From: Actinomycetes bacterium | GTDB taxonomy: Bacteria > Actinomycetota > Acidimicrobiia > Acidimicrobiales > JAKAVM01 | DNA length: 46,271 nt | Direction of reading: 5' to 3' | Assembly: GCA_021817065.1 (NCBI GenBank) | Contig: JAKAWH010000006.1 | Coordinates: 1-46,271 of the forward strand | Part shown: piece after piece, positions 1-7,943 of the stretch | Layout of the letters: every line of letters begins with the position of its first letter | Position numbering within the stretch: position 1 is the stretch's first letter | The notes under the pieces: model-generated | Seen by the model: only the letters and a program-made list of their open reading frames with translations | What the model was told of the DNA's origin: nothing | The model's database searches: none | Program-made: the position numbers and the translations under genes

Positions 1-384
1 CACCGCAGTACGCAATCCACCCGTCACGTGGTAGTCCCACGACTTGGCAACGATACAGACCACCTTGGTCCTGGCCGACACCAGGTTGGCCAAGGTTGTA
101 TCCGAATCGCACTCGCCTCCAGGGCGCCGTGTCGAGCCGAAAGCGACCAACGTAGACGTCGAGAGATCCAGCTCCTTGGCGCAACGCGAAAAGAACTCAT
201 TGTCCTTGGGATTGGCCCCCGGCCAACCACCCTCGATGTAGGTGATCCCCAGGTGGTCGAGTTGCTCCGCCACCCGTAACTTATCGTTGACCGAGAGGGA
301 GAGTCCCTCCATCTGACTCCCGTCGCGCAGGGTGGTATCGAGGATCTCCACCCGCGCGGGAGCACCCGCCACGGGCTGAAGCAT
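1..384 (-). CDS. cimA: (R)-citramalate synthase / isopropylmalate synthase family, N-terminal part
   Basis: The first 128 residues are visible; the gene runs off the left edge of the window. Near the N terminus it reads EILDTTLRDGSQMEG, the metal-binding and substrate-binding start of the DRE-TIM metallolyase family (citramalate, isopropylmalate and homocitrate synthases). The following GGWPGANPKDNEFF segment is typical of CimA-type citramalate synthases rather than LeuA, so it probably condenses pyruvate with acetyl-CoA to start the threonine-independent isoleucine route. The ATG has GGGGAG five nt upstream. It is the third gene of leuB-ilvE-cimA, separated from ilvE by an 85-nt spacer holding a multi-hairpin repeat. 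CimA versus LeuA cannot be settled without the C-terminal regulatory domain. Confidence 0.88.
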   Translation of the reverse strand, partial: MLQPVAGAPARVEILDTTLRDGSQMEGLSLSVNDKLRVAEQLDHLGITYIEGGWPGANPKDNEFFSRCAKELDLSTSTLVAFGSTRRPGGECDSDTTLANLVSARTKVVCIVAKSWDYHVTGGLRTAV

Positions 385-394
385 CAGTGCTCCC

Positions 395-458
395 CGCTCT
401 TGGCTGCTACGCAGCCGGGCCGCTCGGGCCACGGGTGCGCCTTTGGGCGCACCCTCTG
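395..458 (-). repeat. Multi-hairpin intergenic repeat, copy A
   Basis: This 64-nt stretch between ilvE and cimA is a near copy of 39602-39665 (6 mismatches by eye). On the minus strand it folds into three consecutive hairpins: an outer one at 433-454 with a GGGTGCGCC/GGCGCACCC stem, a small GGCC-loop-GGCC, and GGCTGC/GCAGCC at 402-416. The outer stem carries a compensatory change relative to copy B. No T-run follows, so simple termination is not supported. It may be an RNA-stability or processing element, or a REP-like mobile sequence. Confidence 0.75.
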
Positions 459-469
459 GGTCGGCGCTC

Positions 470-1393
470 TTAGTCGACATAGTCGAGCCAGTCCTTGTAA
501 CGGTCCGTCTCGCCACGCACCGCAGCGAAATACGCTTCCTGGATCGCCTTGGTCTTCGGGCCAGGCTTCCCTTCGCCAACCGTCCGGTCGTCCACCGAAC
601 GGATCGGCACCACCTCCGCCGCGGTGCCGGTAAGAAAGACCTCATCGGCGGTGTAGAGGTCGGATCGCAACACGTTGGCCTCGACCACGTCGAAGCCGAG
701 ATCCTGGGCGATGGTGATAACCGAGTCCTTGGTGATCCCCTCCAGGGCTCCTGCCGACGCGGGAGGAGTGGCAATGCGCCCCTTGCGGACCACGAAGAGG
801 TTCTCCCCGGTGCACTCGGAAACGTATCCCTGGGGAGAGAGGATGATCGCTTCGTCGTATCCGGCCTTGAGCGCCTCCACCTTGGCCATCGACGAGTTGA
901 GGTACATGCCGGTTGCCTTGGCCGCAGGCGGGACTGCATTCGGGTCGTGACGCTGCCATGAGCTGATCTTGACGGTGACCCCGTTGGCAACTCCCTCGTC
1001 ACCCAGATAGGTACCCCACGGCCATGCTGCGATGGCGACGTCCACCCTGCACGGAAGCGGATTGAGCCCCATCTCGCCGTACCCGAGGTAGACGATCGGC
1101 CGGATGTAGCACGAGGAAAGACCGTTAGCGCGCACCACTTCCCGGGTGGCGGCGACCAGCTCGTCCTGAGAAAAGGGGATCTCCATGAGATAGACCCGCG
1201 CCGAGTCGAACATGCGCCTGATGTGGTCGGTCAGGCGGAATATCGCGGGACCGTTCGGAGTCTCGTAGGCCCGGATCCCTTCGAAAACGCCCGAACCGTA
1301 GTGCAGTGCATGGGTGAGCACGTGGACCCGGGCGTCGGCCCAGTCCACGAGCTTCCCGTTCATCCAGATCTTTTCGGTTTCCGTGATGGGCAT
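470..1393 (-). CDS. ilvE: Branched-chain amino acid aminotransferase
   Basis: The 307-aa product is a fold-type IV PLP enzyme that transaminates the 2-oxo acids of leucine, isoleucine and valine with glutamate. Seen directly: the N-terminal WMNGKLVDWADARVHVLTHA segment, HYGSGVFEGIRAYET, the PLP lysine at K159 in AAKATGMYLNSSMAKVEA (same position as in the E. coli enzyme), and the phosphate-binding ECTGENLFVV and LTGTAAEV segments. Length is normal for IlvE. The ATG has GGGAGG nine nt upstream. It lies 60 nt downstream of leuB and upstream of cimA, so one transcript encodes early, middle and last steps of branched-chain synthesis. Confidence 0.96.
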   Translation of the reverse strand: MPITETEKIWMNGKLVDWADARVHVLTHALHYGSGVFEGIRAYETPNGPAIFRLTDHIRRMFDSARVYLMEIPFSQDELVAATREVVRANGLSSCYIRPIVYLGYGEMGLNPLPCRVDVAIAAWPWGTYLGDEGVANGVTVKISSWQRHDPNAVPPAAKATGMYLNSSMAKVEALKAGYDEAIILSPQGYVSECTGENLFVVRKGRIATPPASAGALEGITKDSVITIAQDLGFDVVEANVLRSDLYTADEVFLTGTAAEVVPIRSVDDRTVGEGKPGPKTKAIQEAYFAAVRGETDRYKDWLDYVD

Positions 1394-1453
1394 AAGGTCA
1401 GGCCTCCCAGCTGGTCGGGTCAGGTCGGGTAATCGGATCGGCGAATGCGGACA

Positions 1454-2470
1454 TCAGATCATCCCTGCAATGTCGTCGCCGACCTGTGAGGTGTTCCTAT
1501 CGGAGTGCGAGGTTGCAGCGTACTCCGATACCGCCTTGGTCACCCGCTCGGCCTGGTCGGGATAGCCGAGGAAATCGAGCATCATGGCAGCCGATCGGAT
1601 CGCCGCCAGCGGGTTCGCCTTGCCGGTTCCGGCAATGTCATGGGCGGCACCGTGGACCGGCTCGAAGAGGGACGGTCCGGTCCGGTCCGGATTGAGGTTG
1701 GCAGACGCGGCCAGCCCGATCCCACCGGCGAGAGAACCGGCCAAGTCGGTGAGGATGTCGCCGAAGAGGTTGTCGGTGACGACCACGTCGTAACGCCCGG
1801 GGTCTTCCACCAGGTAGATGCACGTCGCGTCCACGTGGTTGTACGCCCGGGTCACCGACGGGAACTCCGCACCCACCGCGTCGAACGCCCTCTGCCACAG
1901 ATCGCCCGCGAAGGTGAGGACATTGGTCTTGTGCACCAGGGTGAGATGTCGCCGCGGCCGGGTGGAGGCCAGCTCGAAGGCAAACCGGATGCAGCGCTCC
2001 ACCCCGAAGCGGGTGTTCACCGATCCCTGGGTCGCCACCTCGTGGGGCGTGCCCCGCCGCAGGAAGCCCCCCTCGCCCGCATAGGTCCCTTCGGTGTTCT
2101 CCCGGACCACCGCGCAGTCGAGCCCCGGTGCCGGTGCGGTGGGTGTGGCAGCGAACGGTCGCAGGTTAACGTAGAGGTCCAGGTCGAACCGCAGCTTGAG
2201 GAGTAGCCCCCTTTCCAGGAGGCCGGGAGGCACCTCGGTGGAGCCGACCGGAGGTCCCACCGCGCCGAGCAGGATGGCGTCCAGGCCGCGCATCTCTTCC
2301 AGAACCGAACCGGGAAGAACGTCCCCCGTCCGCAGGTAGGCGGCGGCACCGAGGTCGTAGTCGACCCTCTCGATGGCCACCCCGGCGGCAGAGACCACCT
2401 TGAGCGCCTCCGCGGTCACTTCCGGCCCGATCCCGTCGCCCCCTATCACCCCGATTGTGGGTGTTGGCAC
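1454..2470 (-). CDS. leuB: 3-isopropylmalate dehydrogenase
   Basis: This NAD-dependent beta-decarboxylating dehydrogenase oxidises 3-isopropylmalate in leucine synthesis and, in the citramalate route, 3-methylmalate to 2-oxobutyrate. Visible family features are [13 protein letters not shown] at the N terminus, [14 protein letters not shown], the catalytic HKTNVL segment, [11 protein letters not shown] metal ligands, and the C-terminal [21 protein letters not shown]-binding loop. I chose the GTG at 2470 (338 aa) because it begins just before the conserved TPTIGVIGG strand and follows GAGAGGA; an ORF extension to 2527 adds 19 non-conserved residues. It is the first gene of leuB-ilvE-cimA and is preceded by an attenuator-like leader. 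Confidence 0.93.
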   Translation of the reverse strand: MPTPTIGVIGGDGIGPEVTAEALKVVSAAGVAIERVDYDLGAAAYLRTGDVLPGSVLEEMRGLDAILLGAVGPPVGSTEVPPGLLERGLLLKLRFDLDLYVNLRPFAATPTAPAPGLDCAVVRENTEGTYAGEGGFLRRGTPHEVATQGSVNTRFGVERCIRFAFELASTRPRRHLTLVHKTNVLTFAGDLWQRAFDAVGAEFPSVTRAYNHVDATCIYLVEDPGRYDVVVTDNLFGDILTDLAGSLAGGIGLAASANLNPDRTGPSLFEPVHGAAHDIAGTGKANPLAAIRSAAMMLDFLGYPDQAERVTKAVSEYAATSHSDRNTSQVGDDIAGMI

Positions 2471-2553
2471 CTTTCGATTGTCCTCTCTATCTCGTCTCTC
2501 GTTGTCGATCCACACGGTCCCTGGCAACCCGCCCCCGGAATGGCTGCCCTGTC

Positions 2554-2584
2554 AAAAAAAATCCGCCCACCGGGAAGTGGACGG
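2554..2584 (-). terminator. Intrinsic terminator in the leuB leader (attenuator)
   Basis: On the minus strand an 8-bp stem (CCGTCCAC with GTGGGCGG, one G-U pair) encloses a 6-nt loop and is followed by A and then eight T. This is a textbook Rho-independent terminator. It points toward leuB, ends about 84 nt before the leuB GTG, and has no upstream minus-strand gene to terminate, since greA is divergent. It therefore most likely acts as an attenuator of leuB-ilvE-cimA. Confidence 0.88.
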
Positions 2585-2590
2585 TTGCAG

Positions 2591-2620
2591 GGCGCACGCA
2601 GGGGGAAGGGCGCGTGCGCC
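2591..2620 (-). promoter_or_regulatory. Leader hairpin upstream of the leuB attenuator
   Basis: A perfect 9-bp stem (GGCGCACGC with GCGTGCGCC, 12-nt pyrimidine-rich loop) starts at the stop codon of the candidate leader peptide and ends 6 nt before the terminator stem. The arrangement (peptide, hairpin, terminator) resembles amino-acid biosynthesis attenuators, where a stalled or released ribosome decides which hairpins form. The exact competing pairing is not obvious; the CGCCC at the start of the loop could pair with GGGCG of the terminator. Confidence 0.6.
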
Positions 2621-2685
2621 TAGGTAATTACGATGCCGATCCGAGCGGAGAGAGGAACCTCTCCTGCGGTCAGCCCGGAAGTCAC
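2620..2685 (-). CDS. Candidate Ile/Val-rich leader peptide
   Basis: A 21-codon frame starts with GTG at 2685 and ends ...ARIGIVIT-TAG, so five of the last seven codons before the stop include Ile, Ile, Val and Ile. The TAG lies at the foot of the following hairpin. Regulatory codons just before an attenuator stem are the hallmark of leader peptides of branched-chain operons, and three Ile codons match the proposed isoleucine (citramalate) role of the operon. The GTG has no strong Shine-Dalgarno and the frame is open further upstream to 2844, so the exact start is uncertain. Confidence 0.55.
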   Translation of the reverse strand: MTSGLTAGEVPLSARIGIVIT

Positions 2686-2712
2686 GACTGGTGCGCGCCT
2701 TGCCACGGGGCA

Positions 2713-2742
2713 ATTTTCGCCCAGGATAGGGGGGTCCGTCAA
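2713..2742 (-). promoter_or_regulatory. Candidate promoter of leuB-ilvE-cimA
   Basis: On the minus strand TTGACG (2742-2737) is followed after 18 nt by GAAAAT (2718-2713). Transcription would start near 2706, just upstream of the candidate leader-peptide GTG, giving a leader of about 235 nt before leuB. This is a motif match by eye only. Confidence 0.4.
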
Positions 2743-2820
2743 CTCTCCCAGGCCGCAGTTGGAGGCGAAGGGGGCCGCGGCACGGCGCTCCGGCCGCGCC
2801 CAAGCCCGCAATTGCTCGAC

Positions 2821-2835
2821 TACCCTGGGGAATGA
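2821..2835 (+). promoter_or_regulatory. Candidate leaderless promoter of greA
   Basis: TACCCT (2821-2826) sits 5 nt before the first greA ATG and 8 nt before the second. No Shine-Dalgarno precedes either. In Actinobacteria a TANNNT -10 at this distance places the transcription start on the start codon. The same TACCCT hexamer precedes the amidase gene. Confidence 0.5.
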
Positions 2836-3341
2836 TGAGAGCAACTCTTCCGGGGCAGAACGGCGGGAGCCCTGCCCAGACCCCCCTTTCCCAAGAGGCC
2901 CACGACCGGCTCCGAGCGGAGCTCGCCGATCTGGTCACCCGCGGCCGTATCGAGATCTCCCAGGCCATCGAAGCAGCCCGAGCTCTCGGCGACCTCTCCG
3001 AGAACGGCGACTACCACGCAGCCAAGGACGCCCAGGGCAAAATGGAGGCCCGGATCCGCCAGATCGAGGCGATGCTGGGCAACGCTGTCGTCGTCGGCGA
3101 CTCCGAGACCGATGACAGCGTGGTGGGCGCCGGGTCGATGGTCTCCATTCGATACGAAGGCGATGACGACGTGGAGCGCTGCCTGATCGGCTCCATCGAG
3201 GAGCGGGTGGAGGGCGCCACCATCGTCTCTCCGAGTTCGCCGCTGGGCCAAGCTCTGGTGGGAAGGTCACCGGGGGACCTGGTTTCCTACGACGCACCGG
3301 GCGGCACGCTCAAAGTCGAGATCGTCGCAATCGGCGAGTGA
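2832..3341 (+). CDS. greA: Transcription elongation factor GreA
   Basis: The 169-aa product stimulates transcript cleavage by backtracked RNA polymerase. It has the N-terminal coiled-coil domain with the GreA signature LGDLSENGDYHAAK around residue 55, whose acidic tip reaches the polymerase active site, and a C-terminal FKBP-like domain ending in SPGDLVSYDAPGGTLKVEIVAI. ATG codons at 2832 and 2835 are both possible; neither has a Shine-Dalgarno and a -10-like TACCCT lies 5-8 nt upstream, so it may be leaderless. It is followed after 12 nt by leuC, an unusual partner. The junction carries a tandem TGAGGCGG duplication. Confidence 0.95.
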   Translation: MMRATLPGQNGGSPAQTPLSQEAHDRLRAELADLVTRGRIEISQAIEAARALGDLSENGDYHAAKDAQGKMEARIRQIEAMLGNAVVVGDSETDDSVVGAGSMVSIRYEGDDDVERCLIGSIEERVEGATIVSPSSPLGQALVGRSPGDLVSYDAPGGTLKVEIVAIGE

Positions 3342-3353
3342 GGCGGTGAGGCG

Positions 3354-4787
3354 GTGACGGTGAGTAGCTCTCTCGCGGGGACGGAACCCCGAACCCTCTC
3401 GGAGAAGGTGTGGGACGCCCACCTGGTGCGCGCCGCCGAGGGCGAACCAGACCTTCTCTTCATCGACATGCACCTGGTTCACGAGGTGACTTCGCCACAG
3501 GCTTTCGACGGGATCCGGCTGAACGGGCGCAAGGTCCGGCGTCCAGACCTCACCATCGCGACTGCCGACCACAATGTACCCACCACCGACATCGACAAGC
3601 CGATTGCCGATCCGATATCAGCCAGGCAGCTGGAGGTGCTCGCCTCCAACTGCGCGGAGTTCGGGATCACCGTCTTCCCGATGGGGCACGCCCGCCAGGG
3701 GATCGTTCACGTCATCGGTCCGGAGCTGGGGCTCACCCAACCGGGAATGGTGATCGTCTGCGGCGACAGCCACACCTCCACTCACGGGGCATTCGGGGCG
3801 CTCGCCTTCGGGATCGGCACCAGCGAGGTTGAACACGTACTGGCCACCCAGACACTCCCCCAGTCCAAGCCGGCCACCATGTCGGTGACTGTGGACGGCG
3901 AACTCCGGCTCGGCACGACCGCCAAGGACGTTATTTTGGCCATAATCGGCGAGATCGGCACTTCGGGGGGGATGGGCCACGTCATCGAGTACCGGGGTTC
4001 GGCGATCCGGTCGCTGTCGATGGAGGGCCGGATGACCGTGTGCAACATGAGCATCGAAGCGGGTGCGCGGGCCGGCATGGTCGCTCCCGACGACACCACC
4101 TTCTCCTATATCGAAGGGCGAGATTACGCACCCCGCGGTGCTGCCTGGGAGGCGGCGCTGGACTACTGGCGCAGCCTCGATACCGATGAGGGGGCCACCT
4201 TCTCCACGGAGGTCACCCTGGATGCCGCCGCCATCGCCCCTCATGTTTCCTGGGGAACCAACCCCTCGCAGGTGATCCCGATCGACGGCGCGGTTCCCTC
4301 TCCCGACGACTTCGCCGACCCGGCTGGGCGCGAAGCCGCCGCCCGGGCTCTCGCCTACATGGGACTCACCGCCGGGACGCCGATTCGGGACATCGCTGTG
4401 GAAACGGTTTTCATAGGATCGTGTACCAACTCGCGTATCGAGGATCTGCGCGCCGCCGCCGCGGTCGTGGAAGGTAGGTCAGTCAAGAGCGGCACGCGGG
4501 CACTGGTGGTACCGGGGTCCCGTCACGTCCGCAACCAGGCGGAAGCAGAAGGTCTTGACACAATATTCACTGCGGCAGGCTTCGACTGGCGCGAGCCGGG
4601 ATGCTCGATGTGCTTGGCGATGAACCCGGACAAGCTGTCGCCCGGCGAGCGATGCGCCTCCACCTCCAATCGCAACTTCGAAGGGCGCCAGGGTCGGGGT
4701 GGTCGCACCCACCTGGTGTCGCCAGCAGTCGCCGCAGCCACCGCGATTGCCGGCCATTTCGCGACACCGGAGGACCTCGATCGATGA
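3354..4787 (+). CDS. leuC: 3-isopropylmalate dehydratase large subunit
   Basis: The 477-aa product is the [4Fe-4S] aconitase-family subunit that, with LeuD, isomerises 2-isopropylmalate, and also citramalate in the alternative isoleucine route. Visible features: [12 protein letters not shown] at the start, [40 protein letters not shown], the cluster ligands in [14 protein letters not shown] and GCSMCLAMN, and the C-terminal [22 protein letters not shown] signature. Length is normal. GTG codons at 3354 and 3360 are alternative starts. It precedes leuD and lies opposite leuB across the greA promoter, so LeuCD and LeuB are controlled from divergent promoters. Confidence 0.97.
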   Translation: MTVSSSLAGTEPRTLSEKVWDAHLVRAAEGEPDLLFIDMHLVHEVTSPQAFDGIRLNGRKVRRPDLTIATADHNVPTTDIDKPIADPISARQLEVLASNCAEFGITVFPMGHARQGIVHVIGPELGLTQPGMVIVCGDSHTSTHGAFGALAFGIGTSEVEHVLATQTLPQSKPATMSVTVDGELRLGTTAKDVILAIIGEIGTSGGMGHVIEYRGSAIRSLSMEGRMTVCNMSIEAGARAGMVAPDDTTFSYIEGRDYAPRGAAWEAALDYWRSLDTDEGATFSTEVTLDAAAIAPHVSWGTNPSQVIPIDGAVPSPDDFADPAGREAAARALAYMGLTAGTPIRDIAVETVFIGSCTNSRIEDLRAAAAVVEGRSVKSGTRALVVPGSRHVRNQAEAEGLDTIFTAAGFDWREPGCSMCLAMNPDKLSPGERCASTSNRNFEGRQGRGGRTHLVSPAVAAATAIAGHFATPEDLDR

Positions 4788-4836
4788 GAGCACGCCGTGT
4801 CCCCACCACCCGGACGTCCCGAACCCGGTACGCCCG

Positions 4837-5430
4837 GTGAAGCCTGTTCGCGTCATCCAGGGCAGAGGGGTCCCGCTGGACCGCTCCGACGTCGACACCG
4901 ACCAAATCATCCCGAGCGATTGGCTGAAGCGGGTAGAAAGGACCGGCTTCGGGAGAGGGCTCTTTTCTGAGTGGCGCGACGAACGGGACTTCGTCCTCAA
5001 CAAACCGGAGTACGCCGGGGCCGCCATCCTGGTCACCGGCCCTAATTTCGGTACCGGATCCTCCCGCGAGCACGCGGTGTGGGCTCTGATGGACTACGGA
5101 TTCGAGGCGGTTGTCTCCCCGCGTTTCGGCGACATATTCCGGAACAACTGCACCAAGGCGGGACTCCTCCCCGTTCAGGTCGATCCTGGCACCGGCCGGG
5201 CGATTCTCGACGCCCTCATCGCAGATCCGGCCCTGGAGATCACCATCGACGTCGAGCGGGGGACCATCGAGATACCCGAGGTACGAATCGACGCCGCATT
5301 CCCGCTCGACGAGTTCACCCGGAGCCGCCTCATGGAGGGACTCGACGACATCGGCCTTACTGAGCGTCACGAGTCCGATATCGCCGCCTTCGAAGCCCGG
5401 CGGGCGGAATGGATGCCGGTCGCCCGCTGA
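4837..5430 (+). CDS. leuD: 3-isopropylmalate dehydratase small subunit
   Basis: The 197-aa swivel-domain subunit of isopropylmalate isomerase. It begins VRVIQGRGVPLDRSDVDTDQIIPS and contains the family signature GPNFGTGSSREHAVWAL and RFGDIFRNNCTKAGLLP. The in-frame open region extends upstream into leuC, but the conserved sequence begins at the GTG at 4837, 49 nt after the leuC stop, which gives the usual LeuD length. The end of the gene reads CCCGCTGACTCGCTGA, so an 8-nt segment with the stop codon is nearly duplicated. A 7-bp hairpin at 5472-5488 follows. Confidence 0.95.
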   Translation: MKPVRVIQGRGVPLDRSDVDTDQIIPSDWLKRVERTGFGRGLFSEWRDERDFVLNKPEYAGAAILVTGPNFGTGSSREHAVWALMDYGFEAVVSPRFGDIFRNNCTKAGLLPVQVDPGTGRAILDALIADPALEITIDVERGTIEIPEVRIDAAFPLDEFTRSRLMEGLDDIGLTERHESDIAAFEARRAEWMPVAR

Positions 5431-5471
5431 CTCGCTGAAATAGACCTGCGCCTCGGGGGTTGGCGCCCTGA

Positions 5472-5488
5472 GCGGCCACCCTGGCCGC
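5472..5488. terminator. Hairpin between convergent leuD and acylase genes
   Basis: A perfect 7-bp inverted repeat (GCGGCCA, 3-nt loop, TGGCCGC) lies 41 nt after the leuD stop and 6 nt after the acylase stop on the opposite strand. Neither side has a clear T-run. Position suggests a bidirectional terminator or mRNA-end stabiliser. Confidence 0.5.
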
Positions 5489-5494
5489 GTAGAA

Positions 5495-7864
5495 TCAGCC
5501 CGAGACGACCTGGACCTCCAGTGAAGGATCGGAGGCGATGTCGGAGTCAGTGAACAGCATCGGGCGCACTTGCTTGGCAACGAAGAGGTCGATCTGATCA
5601 GCGTGGTGGGGAGACTCCGGGTTCTCGGACTGCCCGTAAGCGAGGAGCCCGCGGGCAATGGGTCCCTCCCCGGTCAGCTCAACTGCCATGAGGAACGAGG
5701 TTCCGTAGGAGATCTGGTAGCCGCCCACCCGCAGCCCGGTGCGTTCAGTGCGGCCGGGAATCGGCGCGCTCGGATCCGGTACCGGCTCCAGGCTGGAGCT
5801 CGGAAGGAGGCCGTTGGGCACCAATATGTTGGCTACGCCGTCGGTCTCCGCTCCGCCGTGGACGGGAACGCGCCGGGTTCCGAAGAGCGCCCACTGCACT
5901 TCCCCGAGGCGCGCGTCGAAGGGGATACCCGCCGAACGCAACGCGACCATCGCCCGCACGGTGGCATCGACCAGCGGGTCCGGCATCCCCTCCTCCGCCA
6001 CGGCCAGGCGCCGTGGCGTGGTGAACGGCTCGTCCAGGGAGAACGGCTCGCCAAAAAGCGGACCGGTCGCGCATAGCGCCTCATCGGAGAAACCGGCCAC
6101 GATCTCGCGCCACAGAACCGCTCCGCGGGAGTCGAGATCGAAGGTTCCGTCCCACCCGGCGAGGATCTTCGCCGCCTCCCGGAGGTCGAAGCTCTCTCCC
6201 GACACCTCGACGGTCCCCGAATCGGACAGCCGGGACACCACCTCCCCACACAACGCGCCGGCCAGAACGCTTCGGTTGGAGAGCAACCTCTCCAGCAATC
6301 GGTCGGCGTCGAGCCGCACGCCGGAATCGGCACCTGGTCCCCCCAGCGCCACCAGGTTGGCGCGGGTGCGTGGAGAGGGGGGCGAGCCCTCGCTCCCCAT
6401 GAGGATGGGATAGCCGGTGAGGGGCTCGAACGGGTTGGTAAGCCAGTGTGACTCGTTGGCGTTGGCCACCCAGTCATCGCGCTCAAGCTGGGGGAGGCTC
6501 TCGAAGGGGACCAATCCCCGGGAAAGTCCGCCCGGTGGGTCGCTCCACTCGCAGCGGGGATCCGAGCCGTTCAAGAGCGCCGCCCGACTCTTGTCCAGAA
6601 GCTGGGCGATCGGATTGGCGGCAAGCTCTTCGGCATAGAGGCGCTTCCCTTCCTCCGAGAGGCAAGGGGTGTGGGACGCGTCGATGTACCACGTCCGTCC
6701 CTTCGCGTCGGCAGCCATCGTGGTGACCCAGGGAATGCCGTTCTCCTCCCGGAACACCTCCCGGAAATCTTCGAGGCTACGTGCCATCGCCATGCCGATC
6801 CACTGGGATACGAAATGCTCGCCGAACTCATTCGCATCGCGGAAGGCGAAGGCAAAGGCTTCCGACCATCCGAGAAGCGGGAGGTTGAGCATGGGTCCGT
6901 AATGGCTCCACCAGAGAGTCCGCGTCTCCCGGATTAGCGATCCGTCTGCTTCGAGGACGTCGACGGAAACGTCGCGGCTCTGCATCTCACGGGTCCCGTC
7001 TCCGTAGCGGTAACGGGTCGGCGCGCCCTCGACGAGATCGAGCCGGTAGAGCGTGAAGCGCTTACCGATCGAGAAGGTGTGGGTCCAACCGATGTCGCGA
7101 TTGAAACCGATCTGGATCCCCGGCGCACCCACCAGAGAGGCGCCGTAGACGTCCAGGACACCGGGAATGGTGAGGTGGTTCTCCCAGAACCTTGCCTCCC
7201 CGTACCAGGGGAAGTGGGGATTACCCACGACAATCCCGTGGCCGGAGGCTGTCTTCGCCTTCCCCACAGCCCATCCGTTGCTCGCCATCTCTCCACCGAG
7301 AGTCGCCGGGAGCGGAGGCGGCGGCACCATTCCGTCCGGACCGGGCGGCTGTGCCAGAGCGATGTAGGGGATCAGATTCCGGGAGCTCGCCGCGCGCGCC
7401 AGATCGACTGCGTAGGCACAGACGTCGATCGTCTCGATCCGGCCGATCCAGGCCGCATCGGCGCACCAGGCCGGGAGGCGGGAGCGGTCGTGCTCGTCGA
7501 GCCAGGCATTCACCCCCGCCGCGTACCCCTCCATCAGCGCCGAGAGATGGGGCGGCTGGCTGGCCATCACCGACTCAGCCACCGTATGGAGGTCGAGAGC
7601 TGCATAGCCGAGGTCGCTCACCAGATGCACGTCGCCGGGACCACGCCCGAGGTGCCGGGACCGCTGGGCGCGCACCTTGACGATCTGGTCGACCATCGTC
7701 CCGCAATGATCCTCGGCGCACGCGTAGCCCTGCCCGAATCCCAGGCTCCCCCACGATTCTGCACGTATGTGCGCTACGCCGAAAGCGGTACGCCGAATTT
7801 CGGCTTCGTAACGACCGGCAGGACTTGCACCTGCTGCTGTGTCCACGTTCCCTGGATTCGCCAT
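5495..7864 (-). CDS. Penicillin acylase family N-terminal-nucleophile hydrolase
   Basis: The 789-aa product has the linear layout of the penicillin/aculeacin/acyl-homoserine-lactone acylase family: an N-terminal alpha region beginning EIRRTAFGVAHIRAESWGSLGFGQGYACAEDH, a linker, then the putative autocatalytic site and new N terminus at Ser195-Asn196 within EMASNGWAVG, and beta-chain segments GNPHFPW and GFNRDIGWTHTFS. Such enzymes hydrolyse amide bonds of acylated substrates. No signal peptide is visible, unlike most periplasmic members, so it may be cytoplasmic or exported another way. The substrate cannot be predicted. TAATAT lies 6 nt before the ATG, so the mRNA may be leaderless. The gene stands alone, convergent with leuD. 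Confidence 0.87.
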   Translation of the reverse strand: MANPGNVDTAAGASPAGRYEAEIRRTAFGVAHIRAESWGSLGFGQGYACAEDHCGTMVDQIVKVRAQRSRHLGRGPGDVHLVSDLGYAALDLHTVAESVMASQPPHLSALMEGYAAGVNAWLDEHDRSRLPAWCADAAWIGRIETIDVCAYAVDLARAASSRNLIPYIALAQPPGPDGMVPPPPLPATLGGEMASNGWAVGKAKTASGHGIVVGNPHFPWYGEARFWENHLTIPGVLDVYGASLVGAPGIQIGFNRDIGWTHTFSIGKRFTLYRLDLVEGAPTRYRYGDGTREMQSRDVSVDVLEADGSLIRETRTLWWSHYGPMLNLPLLGWSEAFAFAFRDANEFGEHFVSQWIGMAMARSLEDFREVFREENGIPWVTTMAADAKGRTWYIDASHTPCLSEEGKRLYAEELAANPIAQLLDKSRAALLNGSDPRCEWSDPPGGLSRGLVPFESLPQLERDDWVANANESHWLTNPFEPLTGYPILMGSEGSPPSPRTRANLVALGGPGADSGVRLDADRLLERLLSNRSVLAGALCGEVVSRLSDSGTVEVSGESFDLREAAKILAGWDGTFDLDSRGAVLWREIVAGFSDEALCATGPLFGEPFSLDEPFTTPRRLAVAEEGMPDPLVDATVRAMVALRSAGIPFDARLGEVQWALFGTRRVPVHGGAETDGVANILVPNGLLPSSSLEPVPDPSAPIPGRTERTGLRVGGYQISYGTSFLMAVELTGEGPIARGLLAYGQSENPESPHHADQIDLFVAKQVRPMLFTDSDIASDPSLEVQVVSG

Positions 7865-7870
7865 GACACG

Positions 7871-7905
7871 ATATTAAGGGGGTGCGCCGGATGGCGCACC
7901 CCCTT
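7871..7905 (-). promoter_or_regulatory. Hairpin and leaderless -10 box upstream of the acylase gene
   Basis: A long inverted repeat (GGGGGTGCGCC, GGAT loop, GGCGCACCCCC; 7878-7905 or so) lies in the 79-nt spacer after the unknown 140-aa gene. On the minus strand it runs into TAATAT (7876-7871), which stands 6 nt before the acylase ATG. The stem probably terminates the upstream gene, although the T-tract is on the plus-strand side (CCCCCTTTT), while TAATAT serves as -10 for a leaderless acylase mRNA. The stem core resembles hairpin 1 of the repeat at 395-458. Confidence 0.55.
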
Positions 7906-7943
7906 TTCCGTCGGCACGGCTGGCGAACCGCCGGGACGTCCGT

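Noticed and set aside
2463-2742. T-box riboswitch in the leuB leader
   Set aside because: No T-box sequence or specifier-loop layout was found; the short Ile/Val frame with terminator fits ribosome-mediated attenuation better.
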